Part shown: positions 35,149-44,346 of the stretch, one piece after another
How the letters are laid out: every line of letters starts with the position of its first letter
How positions within the stretch are numbered: position 1 is the stretch's first letter
DNA from: Fremontodendron californicum
Lineage: Eukaryota; Streptophyta; Magnoliopsida; Malvales; Malvaceae
Assembly (NCBI GenBank): GCA_030761205.1
Contig: JAULJL010000029.1
Location: forward strand, 1,743,501 to 1,807,500
Length of the DNA: 64,000 bases
Reading direction: 5' to 3'
The notes under the pieces: model-generated
Seen by the model: the letters and a program-made list of their open reading frames with translations, nothing else
Database searches by the model: none
Told to the model about the DNA's origin: nothing
Program-made: the position numbers and the translations under genes

Positions 35149-35998
35149 TTAGGCTTCCAATCAGGTTTTTATAATTATCGCTTTGATTTGTAATTTGTTA
35201 CTTCTTTTGGGGTTTCAGATACTATCACAGCAAAATCAATAACAAGATTTTGGGGTTTCAGGCATTCTTGTCTTAGGGTTATAGCTTTAGGCATTCTTGC
35301 CCTGGGTTATAGTTTTTAGGCAGTCTTGCTTTGGGGTTTCGTTTCTTGTAATTGAATCAAATCAATCTAACAATATTTTTGGGTTTCAGCATTCTTGTCT
35401 TGGGGTTATAGCTTTAGGCATTTTTCCTAGGGTTATAGTTTTTAGGCAGTCTAAGTTTGGGGTTTCAGTCTTGAAAGGTGGTTTAAATCAAGATTTCGTT
35501 TCTTGAATTTTTTTTTATCAATTAAAATTCCTTCTTATTGATTCTTGATCCGAATCTATAAAAAAAAAAAGTTCATCCGAGATTTCAAGAAAATCAAGAA
35601 GTCTCGTTCTTGAAAAAAAAAAAAAGAAGAAAAGTGTTCGAACACAAGAAAAAGAAAGAAAGATTCGAAAAAGATCAAGAAAAGTAGGAAAGATTTGAAT
35701 TCTTGGTCATCTTATTCTTGATTTTTACTTGTTTTATCTTTTTATTAATTGTTTCTTGTTTCTTGAGTCTTTTGCTAGGTAGAATTAAGCAAGTGGAGTT
35801 CTTGAAGAGTTCTTCTAGTTCCTAAAGAACCTGAAAGAGGAAATAGAGTGGTAAAAGGCAAGAGTAAGTAAGTTTATTAAAGAAAAAGCCTAAAAGAGTG
35901 CAAACAAGAGTTGGAGTGATATCTTAATTGAGTGCAAACACTAAAGGAGTGTGTGAGTTTATTTTTATCACTAACATTTTGTTTTGCAGCAACTTCAA
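35149..35998 (+). other. CRM element leader
   Basis: Non-coding leader of 850 bp. It contains a diverged tandem duplication of about 127 bp (35251-35370 and 35377-35475: 'ggggtttcaggcattcttgtcttagggttatagctttaggcatt…ttttaggcagtct'), A-rich AAGAAAA runs at 35560-35700, and a splice-acceptor-like TTTTGTTTTGCAG ending at 35989, ten bases before the gag ATG. Confidence 0.8.
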
Positions 35999-37765
35999 AT
36001 GTCTCACCATACTGAATCATCACACAAGGGGGATGAAAATTCATCCTTTACATTGAGAGCTATGCAACAACAGTTTGAGAGGATGAATTTTGCGATGGCA
36101 CAGATGTCAGACAAGATAGAGAGCCAATCGGCAGCCATTCAAAACCTACAAGGTGGGCGATATAGAGGGGCTAGGCGAGAGCCTAGTGTTGTTGATGAAC
36201 ATGATATAGAGGAGGCAGATGATGAGGAAGTTGATATGGGTAGACCTAGAGGAGTTAGGCATGGAGGAAGGCCTAGGAGAAACACTAGGGATCATGATTG
36301 GGAAAATAGAGAAGATAGGAACCTTGGGAATATTAAAATGAAAATTCCACCATTCCAAGGTAGAACTGATCCTGAGGTGTATTTGGAGTGGGAGAAGAAG
36401 ATAGAGTTGATCTTTGATTGTCACAACTATTCGGAAGAGAAAAAGGTGAAGTTGGCAGTCATTGAATTTACTGACTATGCCATAGTTTGGTGGGATCAAC
36501 TAGTAACCAGTAGGAGGAGAAATCATGAGAGACCTATAGAGACATGGAGGGAATTGAAAGCTCTCATGAAAAGGAGGTTTGTACCTAGCCACTATTATAG
36601 GGACCTTTACCAAAAACTTCAAAACCTTACCCAAGGGTTTAGGAGTGTAGAGGATTACTATAAGGAGATGGAGGTGGCTATGATTAGAGCCAATGTAGAG
36701 GAGGATCGGGAAGCCACCATGGCTAGATTTTTGAGTGGCTTACATAGAGACATAGCTAATGTTGTGGAGTTGCAGCATTATGTGGAGGTAGAAGACATGG
36801 TGCATATGGCAATGAAGGTGGAGAGGCAATTGAAAAGAAAGGGGGCAGCAAGGTATTCTTCGGCTTCTAGCACTCCTTGGAAACCAAAGTGGGACAAAGA
36901 CCGGGCTGTTGTCAAGGGCAAAATCGAACCACCAAAGGGGAAAGAAGAGAGCACTAGCAAAGACAAACCCAAGGTATTTCGAAATTCCAATTCTTCAAGG
37001 AATAAAGATATTAAATGCTTTAAATGTTTGGGTTCAGGCCATATTGCATCTCAATGTCCAAACAAAAGGGCGATGATCATGCATGCTAATGGTGAAGTCG
37101 TGACCGAAAGTGAGGATGATTGTGATGACATGCCAGAATTGGAGGATGCTAGTGATTGTGTTGGTGATGATGCTGACTTGGACTACCCCGTGGAAGGTAA
37201 ATCTCTTGTTGTTAGGCGTGCTTTGAATGCACAAATTAAAATAGATGATGTAGAGGAACAAAGGGAAAACATTTTTCATACTAGATGTTTTGTGAACAAT
37301 AAAGTATGTAGTATGATAATTGATGGGGGGAGTTGCACCAATGTAGCTAGTACTACCTTAGTAGAAAAGTTGGGTTTACCTATGCTTAAACATCCTAAGC
37401 CTTATAGATTGCAATGGTTGAATGATTGTGGGGAGGTTAAGGTGAATAGGCAAGTCAGGGTAGCTTTTACTATTGGGAGGTATAGTGATGAGGTGCTTTG
37501 TGATGTAGTGCCTATGCATGCTGGCCATCTATTGTTGGGGAGGCCATGGCAGTTTGATAGGAGGGTAACACATGATGGGTTTAGGAATAGATACAGCTTT
37601 GTAAAAGATGGCAAAACCATCAACCTTGTTCCTTTAACACCAAAGCAGGTCTATGAAGACCAAATGAAATTGAAATCTGTTTTTGAGAAAAAAGAATTGA
37701 GTGTGGCCGAATCTAATGAGGAAAAAAAGAGAGAACAAAAAAAAGAGAGATTGGCCGAAAAATAG
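35999..37765 (+). CDS. CRM element gag-protease part, ending at an in-frame TAG
   Basis: From ATG at 35999 the frame runs 588 codons. An N-terminal acidic/basic region precedes the retrotransposon gag domain (MKIPPFQGRTDPEVYLEWEKK … WWDQL … FVPSHYYRDLYQKLQNLTQG, residues ~105-230), the CCHC knuckle CFKCLGSGHIASQC (about residue 340), and an aspartic protease with IIDGGSCTNVAS (about 440) and HLLLGRPWQ, followed by a charged KKKRE linker. Gag assembles the particle and the protease processes the polyprotein. The frame meets TAG at 37763-37765; the downstream frame is the same, so this is one gag-pol gene with a single stop. The protease motif is DGG rather than DTG/DSG, a form I recall in related plant elements. 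Confidence 0.92.
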   Translation: MSHHTESSHKGDENSSFTLRAMQQQFERMNFAMAQMSDKIESQSAAIQNLQGGRYRGARREPSVVDEHDIEEADDEEVDMGRPRGVRHGGRPRRNTRDHDWENREDRNLGNIKMKIPPFQGRTDPEVYLEWEKKIELIFDCHNYSEEKKVKLAVIEFTDYAIVWWDQLVTSRRRNHERPIETWRELKALMKRRFVPSHYYRDLYQKLQNLTQGFRSVEDYYKEMEVAMIRANVEEDREATMARFLSGLHRDIANVVELQHYVEVEDMVHMAMKVERQLKRKGAARYSSASSTPWKPKWDKDRAVVKGKIEPPKGKEESTSKDKPKVFRNSNSSRNKDIKCFKCLGSGHIASQCPNKRAMIMHANGEVVTESEDDCDDMPELEDASDCVGDDADLDYPVEGKSLVVRRALNAQIKIDDVEEQRENIFHTRCFVNNKVCSMIIDGGSCTNVASTTLVEKLGLPMLKHPKPYRLQWLNDCGEVKVNRQVRVAFTIGRYSDEVLCDVVPMHAGHLLLGRPWQFDRRVTHDGFRNRYSFVKDGKTINLVPLTPKQVYEDQMKLKSVFEKKELSVAESNEEKKREQKKERLAEK

Positions 37766-40700
37766 GAGGAAAAAGAAAGTGACAAAAACAGAGAAGTGGC
37801 TGAAAAAAATAAAGTAATGCCACAAGAAAGAAAAGCAAAAATAGAGATGAGCTTTTATGCAAAAGAGAGTGAGGTTAAGAAGGCTTTTTTAGAAGATCAG
37901 CCCATGATCTTCCTTGTTTATAAAGAATCATATCTTAATCTTGATGAATCTAACCAAGCTCTTCCTAGTGTTGCTATTTCTTTGTTACAGGAATTTGAAG
38001 AGTTATTCCCGGACGAGATGCCAAGTGGGTTGCCTTCCATAAGAGGCATTGAGCATCAGATTGATTTTGTACCCGGAGCAGTCATTCCAAACCGACCAGC
38101 CTATAGAAGTAATCCGGAGGAGACAAAGGAACTTCAAAGGCAAGTTGAAGACTTGATGAGTAAAGGGTACATAAGAGAAAGCATGAGTCCATGTGCTGTT
38201 CCAGTTCTTCTAGTGCCAAAGAAGGATGGGTCTTGGAGGATGTGTGTTGATTGTAGAGCAGTCAACAATATCACGGTTAAGTATCGTCATCCCATTCCTA
38301 GATTAGATGATATGCTAGATGAATTGTATGGATCTTGTGTTTTTAGTAAGATAGATCTTAAAAGTGGTTACCATCAGATTAGGATGAAAGAAGGTGATGA
38401 ATGGAAAACAGCTTTTAAGACTAAATATGGGTTGTATGAATGGTTAGTCATGCCATTTGGACTTACTAATGCACCTAGTACTTTTATGAGACTAATGAAT
38501 CATGTTTTAAGAGAGTTTCTAGGTAAATTTGTAGTAGTCTACTTTGATGACATTTTAGTGTACAGCAAAAGCTTAGATGAGCATGTTGAACATTTGCGAT
38601 TTGTGTTTAATGTGTTGAAAACTGAAAAGTTGTATGCTAATTTTAAGAAGTGTACCTTTTGCATGGATAGAGTTATATTTCTTGGATATGTTGTTAGCTC
38701 AAAAGTTATTGAGATGGATGAAGAGAAAGTCAAGGCCATCAAGGACTGGCTGACGCCTAAAGGGGTAAGTGAGGTAAGAAGCTTTCATGGTTTAGCTAGT
38801 TTTTATAGGCGTTTTGTTAAAGACTTTAGCACTATTGCTGCACCACTTACTGAAGTTATTAAAAAGAATGTTGGTTTTCATTGGGGCAATGAACAAGAAA
38901 AAGCATTTGTTAATCTTAAAGATAGGTTATCTTCAGCACCTGTTTTAACATTACCTAACTTTGACAAAGCTTTTGAGATTGAATGTGATGCCTCAGGAAT
39001 AGGAATTGGAGCTGTTTTAATGCAGGAAAAGCGTCCAATCGCATTCTTCAGTGAGAAGCTTAGTGGAGCGGCCTTGAACTATCCAACTTATGACAAGGAG
39101 CTCTATGCACTTGTTAGAGCTTTGGAGACATGGCAGCATTACTTATGGCCTAAGGAATTTGTGATACATACTGATCATGAGTCATTGAAACATCTCAAGG
39201 GTCAAGGTAAATTGAATAAGAGACATGCTAGGTGGATGGAATACATAGAGACCTTTCCTTATGTCATTAAATATAAGCAAGGTAAGGAAAATATTGTGGC
39301 TGATGCTTTATCTAGGAGGTATGTATTTCTCACATCTATGAATGCTAAGATGCTTGGATTTGAATATATAAAGGATGAATATGCTAATGATGCTGATTTT
39401 TGTGATATATACATAGCATGTGATAAGACAGCATTTGGTAAATTTTACAAGCATGATGGTTTTTTGTTTAGACAAGATAAACTATGTGTGCCTAATTGTT
39501 CTATGAGAGAGTTATTAGTGCGTGAGGCACATGGTGGTGGTTTAATGGGACACTTTGGTGTCAAGAAGACCTTAGAAATATTGTATGAACATTTCTTTTG
39601 GCCTAAAATGAAAAGGGATGTTATTCGCATATGTAATAGATGCATTACATGTAGAAAGGCCAAATCTAAGGTTTTACCTCATGGGTTGTATACACCCTTA
39701 CCAGTTCCTAGTGAACCATGGGTAGACATATCTATGGACTTTGTATTGGGTTTACCTAGGACGACAAGGGGTAGGGATTCAATTTTTGTGGTAGTGGATA
39801 GGTTTAGCAAGATGGCACATTTTATCCCATGCCATAAAACTGATGATGCAACTCACATTGCTGACTTGTTCTTTAGGGAGATAGTGCGCCTACATGGTGT
39901 TCCTAGAAGCATTGTATCTGATAGAGATGTTAAGTTCCTTAGTTACTTTTGGAAGGTTTTGTGGGGGAAATTGGGTACTAAACTTTTGTTTTCTACTACT
40001 TGTCATCCACAAACTGATGGGCAAACTGAAGTAGTTAATAGGACTTTAACACAACTTTTGCGCACTGTTATACAAAAGAACTTGAAAACTTGGGAAGAAT
40101 GTTTGCCATTCATAGAGTTTGCATATAATAGGACTGTGCATTCTACTACTTCTTATTCTCCATTTGATATTGTTTATGGTTTTAATCCATTAACTCCCTT
40201 AGATTTAATGCCTTTACCTGTTGATGCAAGGAATAGTTTGAATGGGAGTAAGAAAGCTGAATTGGTGAAGTCTCTTCATGAAAAAGTAAAGCTTCAAATT
40301 GAGAAAAAGAATGCAAAAGTTGCTTCACAAGCAAACAAAGGCAGGAGGCGAGTTACTTTCGAACCAGGTGATTGGGTCTGGGTTCATATGCGCAAGGAAA
40401 GATTTCCAGCCCATAGGAGAACCAAGTTGCATCCTCGAGGAGATGGGCCTTTCCAAATCCTTGAGAAAATTAATGACAATGCTTACAAAGTAGACTTACC
40501 AGGTGCGAATAACGTTTCTGCTTCATTTAACGTTTCTGATCTTTCCCTTTATGATGTAGGTGATGATTCGAGGTCGAATCCTTTTGAGGAAAGGGGGAAT
40601 GATGAGAACCAAGCTGGTATTGGACTTCAAGATCCATTGCATGTTCCTATTGGGCCTATTACAAGGTTAAGATCCAAGAAGCTCAAGGAAGCTATGCAAG

Positions 40701-40831
40701 GATTGGTAAAAAGGACTTGGGAAGAATCTACAAGTATTTTAAGCAATGTTAATCCATTCAAGTTGGGCTGCTTGAATGAGGAAGACCAAGAATTGGTCCA
40801 TGTGATCCAAGCTTCACATGATGGGCCATAG
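37766..40831 (+). CDS. CRM element pol: RT, RNase H, integrase, CR-type tail
   Basis: In the same frame as gag, after the TAG at 37763, it is open for 1021 codons to TAG at 40829-40831. RT: VPKKDGSWRMCVDCRAVN, FSKIDLKSGYHQI, MPFGLTNAPSTF and the catalytic VVYFDDILVYS (about 38530-38560). RNase H: ECDASGIGIGAVL, YDKELYAL, TDHESLKHL and VADALSR carry all four acidic residues. Integrase: zinc-binding region with CNRCITCRKAK, then catalytic D, D, E in MDFVLGLPRT, IVSDRDVKF and HPQTDGQTEVVNRT. The tail GPFQILEKINDNAYKVDLPG…FNVSDLSLYDVGDD continues over the polypurine tract into the LTR (GPITRLRSKKLKEAMQGL), the arrangement known for the CRM clade. No motif is missing. Expression of this part needs passage over the TAG. 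Confidence 0.93.
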   Translation, partial: EEKESDKNREVAEKNKVMPQERKAKIEMSFYAKESEVKKAFLEDQPMIFLVYKESYLNLDESNQALPSVAISLLQEFEELFPDEMPSGLPSIRGIEHQIDFVPGAVIPNRPAYRSNPEETKELQRQVEDLMSKGYIRESMSPCAVPVLLVPKKDGSWRMCVDCRAVNNITVKYRHPIPRLDDMLDELYGSCVFSKIDLKSGYHQIRMKEGDEWKTAFKTKYGLYEWLVMPFGLTNAPSTFMRLMNHVLREFLGKFVVVYFDDILVYSKSLDEHVEHLRFVFNVLKTEKLYANFKKCTFCMDRVIFLGYVVSSKVIEMDEEKVKAIKDWLTPKGVSEVRSFHGLASFYRRFVKDFSTIAAPLTEVIKKNVGFHWGNEQEKAFVNLKDRLSSAPVLTLPNFDKAFEIECDASGIGIGAVLMQEKRPIAFFSEKLSGAALNYPTYDKELYALVRALETWQHYLWPKEFVIHTDHESLKHLKGQGKLNKRHARWMEYIETFPYVIKYKQGKENIVADALSRRYVFLTSMNAKMLGFEYIKDEYANDADFCDIYIACDKTAFGKFYKHDGFLFRQDKLCVPNCSMRELLVREAHGGGLMGHFGVKKTLEILYEHFFWPKMKRDVIRICNRCITCRKAKSKVLPHGLYTPLPVPSEPWVDISMDFVLGLPRTTRGRDSIFVVVDRFSKMAHFIPCHKTDDATHIADLFFREIVRLHGVPRSIVSDRDVKFLSYFWKVLWGKLGTKLLFSTTCHPQTDGQTEVVNRTLTQLLRTVIQKNLKTWEECLPFIEFAYNRTVHSTTSYSPFDIVYGFNPLTPLDLMPLPVDARNSLNGSKKAELVKSLHEKVKLQIEKKNAKVASQANKGRRRVTFEPGDWVWVHMRKERFPAHRRTKLHPRGDGPFQILEKINDNAYKVDLPGANNVSASFNVSDLSLYDVGDDSRSNPFEERGNDENQAGIGLQDPLHVPIGPITRLRSKKLKEAMQGLVKRTWEESTSILSNVNPFKLGCLNEEDQELVHVIQASHDGP

Positions 40832-41460
40832 AGGAATTCAAGGGGGCGGCAATCTTAATGAATTAGTGGGCATGTTTTTAGTTCATTATCTAATATGAAG
40901 TGGGGTCCAATTCATTGGTCCAATTCATTAATGTTGTGGTGTCTAAATTAGAACCTTTAGTTGAGTCTTTTAATTACTTAGGCTTTTGGGCTTGATTTAT
41001 GTATTATGTTCATTAGGCTTAAGGGGTCTATCTTTATTAAACTTGTTGAACATCTTTTAATTATTTAGGTTTGGGCTTGAGTATGTTCAGCCAATATTTT
41101 ACATATTATTAATTAGTAGATTAGGGTTATTGTAGGGAGGCTATAAATATATGTCTTAGCTGCCTACTTCAATTATCTTTTGATCAATTAAGTCTGATTT
41201 TATTCAGTGAGAGTTTTCTCTTTTTAGTTCTTGAAAAAACTTAGGAACTTATCAAAGAATTCTTTCTTTGTGGCGTTCAACCTATCAAACTTAGGTTCTT
41301 GAAACAAGAGTTCTTAGGGTTTAGATTACATGCTTAATCTAGGTTCTTTGAAACAGGCTTTTAAGGGTTTAAGTTTTCTTTGCCTGAATCTTGGCTTTTC
41401 TGGGTTAGGTATTTCAATTTGTTAGTGGGTTCAAAGGGTTTAACCCTAGGGTTCACATCA
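40600..41460 (+). repeat. CRM element 3' LTR
   Basis: 861 bp, same length as the 5' LTR with five substitutions found by eye. Its first 232 bp encode the last residues of pol. TATAAATA lies at 41142-41149. TSD GATAC follows at 41461-41465. Confidence 0.95.
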
Positions 41461-41465
41461 GATAC

Positions 41466-42872
41466 GATAGGGCTTGGTGTGGGTTGTTCCAAAAAAAGAA
41501 CTTTATTCCCGATCTCCCCCTGAAGTGAACTTTTGTTGTAAAAGGGCTGATTTTCAAAAAAAGTGACATCCATAGTGACAAAGTATTACGTTTTTCTGGG
41601 GAATAGCAACGGTACCCTTTTTGAGTAGCTGAATACCCAATAAAAATGTAGCTCGGGGATCTAGTTTGCTTCGATTATATTTATGGTCATGAATATGAAC
41701 AAAAGACTTACAACCAAACACTTTTAGGGGTAATGAACTTATTAACCTTGTTTGTGGGTAGTATTGAAGATAGAACTAATAAGGTACTTTGTAGTTGAGA
41801 ACCCGAGTAGGAAGACGTTTGATAAGATAGCAAGCTGTAAGAATGGAATCACCCCAAAAAAATTTAGGAACATTATTAGTCATCATAATGTAGCAACTAC
41901 TTCGAAGAGATGCCTATTTTTTTTTTTCAGCCACCCCATTTTGTTGAGGAGTATCAACACATGAGCTTTGATGAATAATGCCATTTTCCAAAAAATATCC
42001 CCTATAATGGAATTAAAGTATTCTCTCCCATTATCAATACGTAATATTTGTATTTTTGCATTGTACTGATTTTTCACCATCAAGTGAAAGTGTTTGAAAG
42101 TTTGTTCAGCCTCCCTTTTTTCTTTTAGAAGATAAACCCAGGTAATCCGTGTGTGATCATCAATAATGTGATAAACCATTTTTTCAGTTATATTCGGTAC
42201 CCGTGAAGGACCCCATATATCACTATAAATTAGTGTAAATGGTTTGGAAGATTTATAAGGTTGAGAAGGAAAAACTGACCTTTGATGTTTAGCAATTTGA
42301 CAAATATCACATTGAAAAGCATCTGTATTCGGAAAAAGTGAAGGAAATAATTGTTTTAGATATTGAAAGCTAGGATAACCTAACCTAGAGTGCCATAACA
42401 TTATTTGTTGTTCTCTGAATAACAAGATTAATTGACAATCAGCAGTCAAAGCTTGTTTATTGTTGGAGATCTCTTCCTCAAAGTAATAGAGACCATTGTG
42501 TTCCTTAGCACTGCCAATTCTCATGCCCGAAGTCGTATCCTGAAATTTACAAATAGAATGTGAGAACTGGGCAGGACAATTTAGATCTTTGGTAATCTTA
42601 CTAACCGATAATAAGTTGCATGATAACTTTGGAACATGTAGAGTATCTTTGAGAGATATTTGAGGACTAATATTAATGGTACCAGTACCAGAAACTATTG
42701 CAAGCGAACTATTAGCAATCTTAATTTTCAAGTTCCCTGGACTAGGTTTATAATAACAAAAAAGGCTTGCACAACCTGTCATATGATCCATAGCCCCAGA
42801 GTCTATCACCCAGGGTTGAGTCATTTCGAATGTACCACTTAGAGCAGTCAGGAAAATACCTTTTTGGGCCAA
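41466..42872 (-). pseudogene. Copia protease and integrase region
   Basis: The minus strand encodes the aspartic protease WVIDSGAMDHMTG (about 42800), LHVPKLSCNLLSVSKI, the GAG-pre-integrase segment LWHSRLGYPSFQYLKQLFP, the CDICQIAKHQR zinc region, and the integrase core with SDIWGPSRVPNITEKMVY, IDDHTRITWVYLLKEK and RIDNGREYFN. A frame break follows near the YFxxGI(I/L)HQxS region (about 41985) and the remainder is out of frame. The CRM insertion at 34274-41460 then separates it from RT. Non-functional. Confidence 0.93.
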
Positions 42873-42998
42873 AAGTGAGACCTAAGGCTGGCTGTGACTG
42901 CTGACCTTGGGTGATGAACTGACTCTGGTTGGATAATTAGGAAGTGATTTGAAGAGAAGAATTATCTGAGTAAAGGACTTGAATTATGGTAGCTATCA

Positions 42999-43097
42999 TT
43001 AGGGCCGACTGCAAGGGAGCCAAGATTTCTGGCCATCATTCCTTTTGGTGCCAGTCATGGTTGTTCCCTTGGGAAACGTTTGAGGTTTACCCTCCAT
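42999..43097 (-). pseudogene. Copia gag remnant (start only)
   Basis: ATG at 43097, 30 bases inside the primer site, opens 32 codons (MEGKPQTFPKGTTMTGTKRN…) and stops at 42999. Only about 250 bp separate the primer site from the protease segment, where a Copia gag of about 1 kb is expected, so most of gag has been deleted. Confidence 0.6.
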
Positions 43098-43126
43098 AGA
43101 AAACTAGAAAGAGAGAGATGACACTG

Positions 43127-43138
43127 GCTCTGATACCA
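43127..43138 (-). promoter_or_regulatory. Copia primer-binding site (initiator tRNA-Met)
   Basis: The reverse complement reads TGGTATCAGAGC directly next to the LTR end at 43139, complementary to initiator tRNA-Met. Confidence 0.93.
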
Positions 43139-43429
43139 TGTAGAAATCTGGAACAGAAAGAGAGATGTAGAAATCTGGAAATAGAGAAAAAGATTTCTCA
43201 ATTTCACTTCTTCATTATGTGAAAGACAAAAGTCTTATATAGAGAAACTTGACTACAAATCAGCCAATGATTCTTCTCAATTATAGAAACTCACAATCCC
43301 CTAAGTTAAGGAAAATTAAAAACTAGAGAGATAATAGGAAATAACATATTATTCTTTTAATTAGAAAATAACCTAATAGGACACAAATCCCTAGAAAATA
43401 GGAAACAATAAACAATAAATTTGTCAACA
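43139..43429 (-). repeat. Copia 5' LTR
   Basis: 291 bp, TGTTGACAAA… at 43429 to …TTTCTACA at 43139. A short duplication (TGTAGAAATCTGGAA twice, 43139 and 43168) marks its end and is shared with the other LTR. Confidence 0.92.
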
Positions 43430-43434
43430 TATAT

Positions 43435-44047
43435 ATATATATATATATATTTGTACATAGAGTAATGTAAATGGAAGCTCTTACCAGAGTTTGGATCTTT
43501 ATGATTCTCATATAACCCATTCTTGTATGAGAACAATGGTAAGTAGAGATGGTAATTTTAGATATGATACGAATATGATATAATTAAAAGATGATACAAA
43601 ACACGATATGAAATAAAAAATAATATGAACCGACACAAAAACACGAGCGTGTCAAAATCTATATAAAACAAATTATTAACATGTCAAAATTTATATATTT
43701 ATAATACGAAAAAATAACACAAATACAACACGAATACACGGATTGCCAAATCTAATGAGAAGTGTATATTTATGATAAAGTTGATGTTGCGATCTATTGA
43801 AACCTGGGCAGATGTTTGTTTCACTTGGAAAGGGAAAAGAATAAATCGGCTGGTTCATAAGAATGAATTAATTTTCTTATCACCCTTTTAGAAAATGCAA
43901 TGGGGAGAGTAGCAGGAAAAGAATAAGGAAGAAAATAGCAAGTGACGAAAAATTACGGTGATGAATGCAGAAATATCAAGATTGGTTAAAAAAGGGAGAT
44001 ATATGGCTGGGGTCCAAGAAGAAAAAGCTAGTCAATGAATAATATGT
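43435..44047. other. Intergenic with a GTGTCGTG-family repeat at 43555-43745
   Basis: The TA microsatellite split by the Copia element continues to about 43450. 43555-43745 is a minus-orientation relative of the 24690-25740 array ('acacgagcgtgtcaaaatctatataaaacaaattattaacatgtcaaaatttatatatttataatac…acacaaatacaacacgaatacacgg'). The remainder to 44047 holds nothing I can identify. Confidence 0.55.
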
Positions 44048-44346
44048 TGATACGAGCTAATTAAACAACCAATACGGAAAAAAAAGAATCTAGGGGAAGA
44101 GAAGAAAAACAGAAAAACATAAAGAGAGAATCTAGAGAGAGAAAGAGATAACACAATTCTCATGATAACGGCTTACCTTTCACAATAGCTAGCCTATTCC
44201 TTTAAAGTAAATTATAAACTTTAATTACATAAATGCCATTATGGGCTTAGAAATGAGAATTAAAATTGGCCCAAAAATGAGGTCCAAAACTCTAAGTCCA
44301 TAAACTAGCAACACACAATTAACAGAAATTGAAATAGCTCGTATCA
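44048..44346 (-). repeat. LTR of a decayed chromovirus (3' LTR)
   Basis: About 299 bp bounded by TGATACGAGCT at 44048 and AGCTCGTATCA at 44346. On the minus strand it is preceded by a purine-rich CAACAGGAGAGTTC, and the integrase tail of the element lies just upstream on that strand. No second LTR is found near 49 kb. Confidence 0.7.

Larger units (their letters stand above)
34274..41460 (+). mobile_element. Near-intact CRM-type chromovirus (Ty3/Gypsy)
   Basis: A 7187-bp element with two 861-bp LTRs (34274-35134, 40600-41460; TGATGAGAAC…TTCACATCA), 5-bp target duplication GATAC, tRNA-iMet primer site, one long gag-pol frame and a polypurine tract (GAGGAAAGGGGGAA, up to 40599). I find five substitutions between the LTRs and no indels. 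CRM features are the RGDGPFQILEKINDNAYK/FNVSDLSLYDVGDD integrase tail, the iMet primer site and a reading frame that crosses the polypurine tract into the LTR. CRM elements are enriched at centromeres; this copy sits inside a Copia element not far from genes. One amber codon at 37763-37765 is the only visible defect. Confidence 0.93.
25992..43429 (-). mobile_element. Defective Ty1/Copia retrotransposon, interrupted by two insertions
   Basis: LTRs at 25992-26301 and 43139-43429 share sequence throughout (tgtaRaaatctgga…ttgtcaaca). A tRNA-iMet-type primer site abuts the right LTR and a purine-rich tract (reverse complement of 'ctccccctcaagctggg', 26302-26318) abuts the left one, so transcription runs right to left. 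The target duplication is TATAT (25987-25991, 43430-43434) within a TA microsatellite. After removal of the nested Athila (26719-32802) and CRM (34274-41460) elements about 4.2 kb remains, with protease, integrase, RT and RNase H in Copia order but almost no gag, several frameshifts and stops. It cannot encode its own proteins. Confidence 0.93.

Noticed and set aside
36146..37623. Several minus-strand ORFs of 70-117 codons inside CRM gag
   Set aside because: Antisense shadows of the long gag-pol frame; no domain content.
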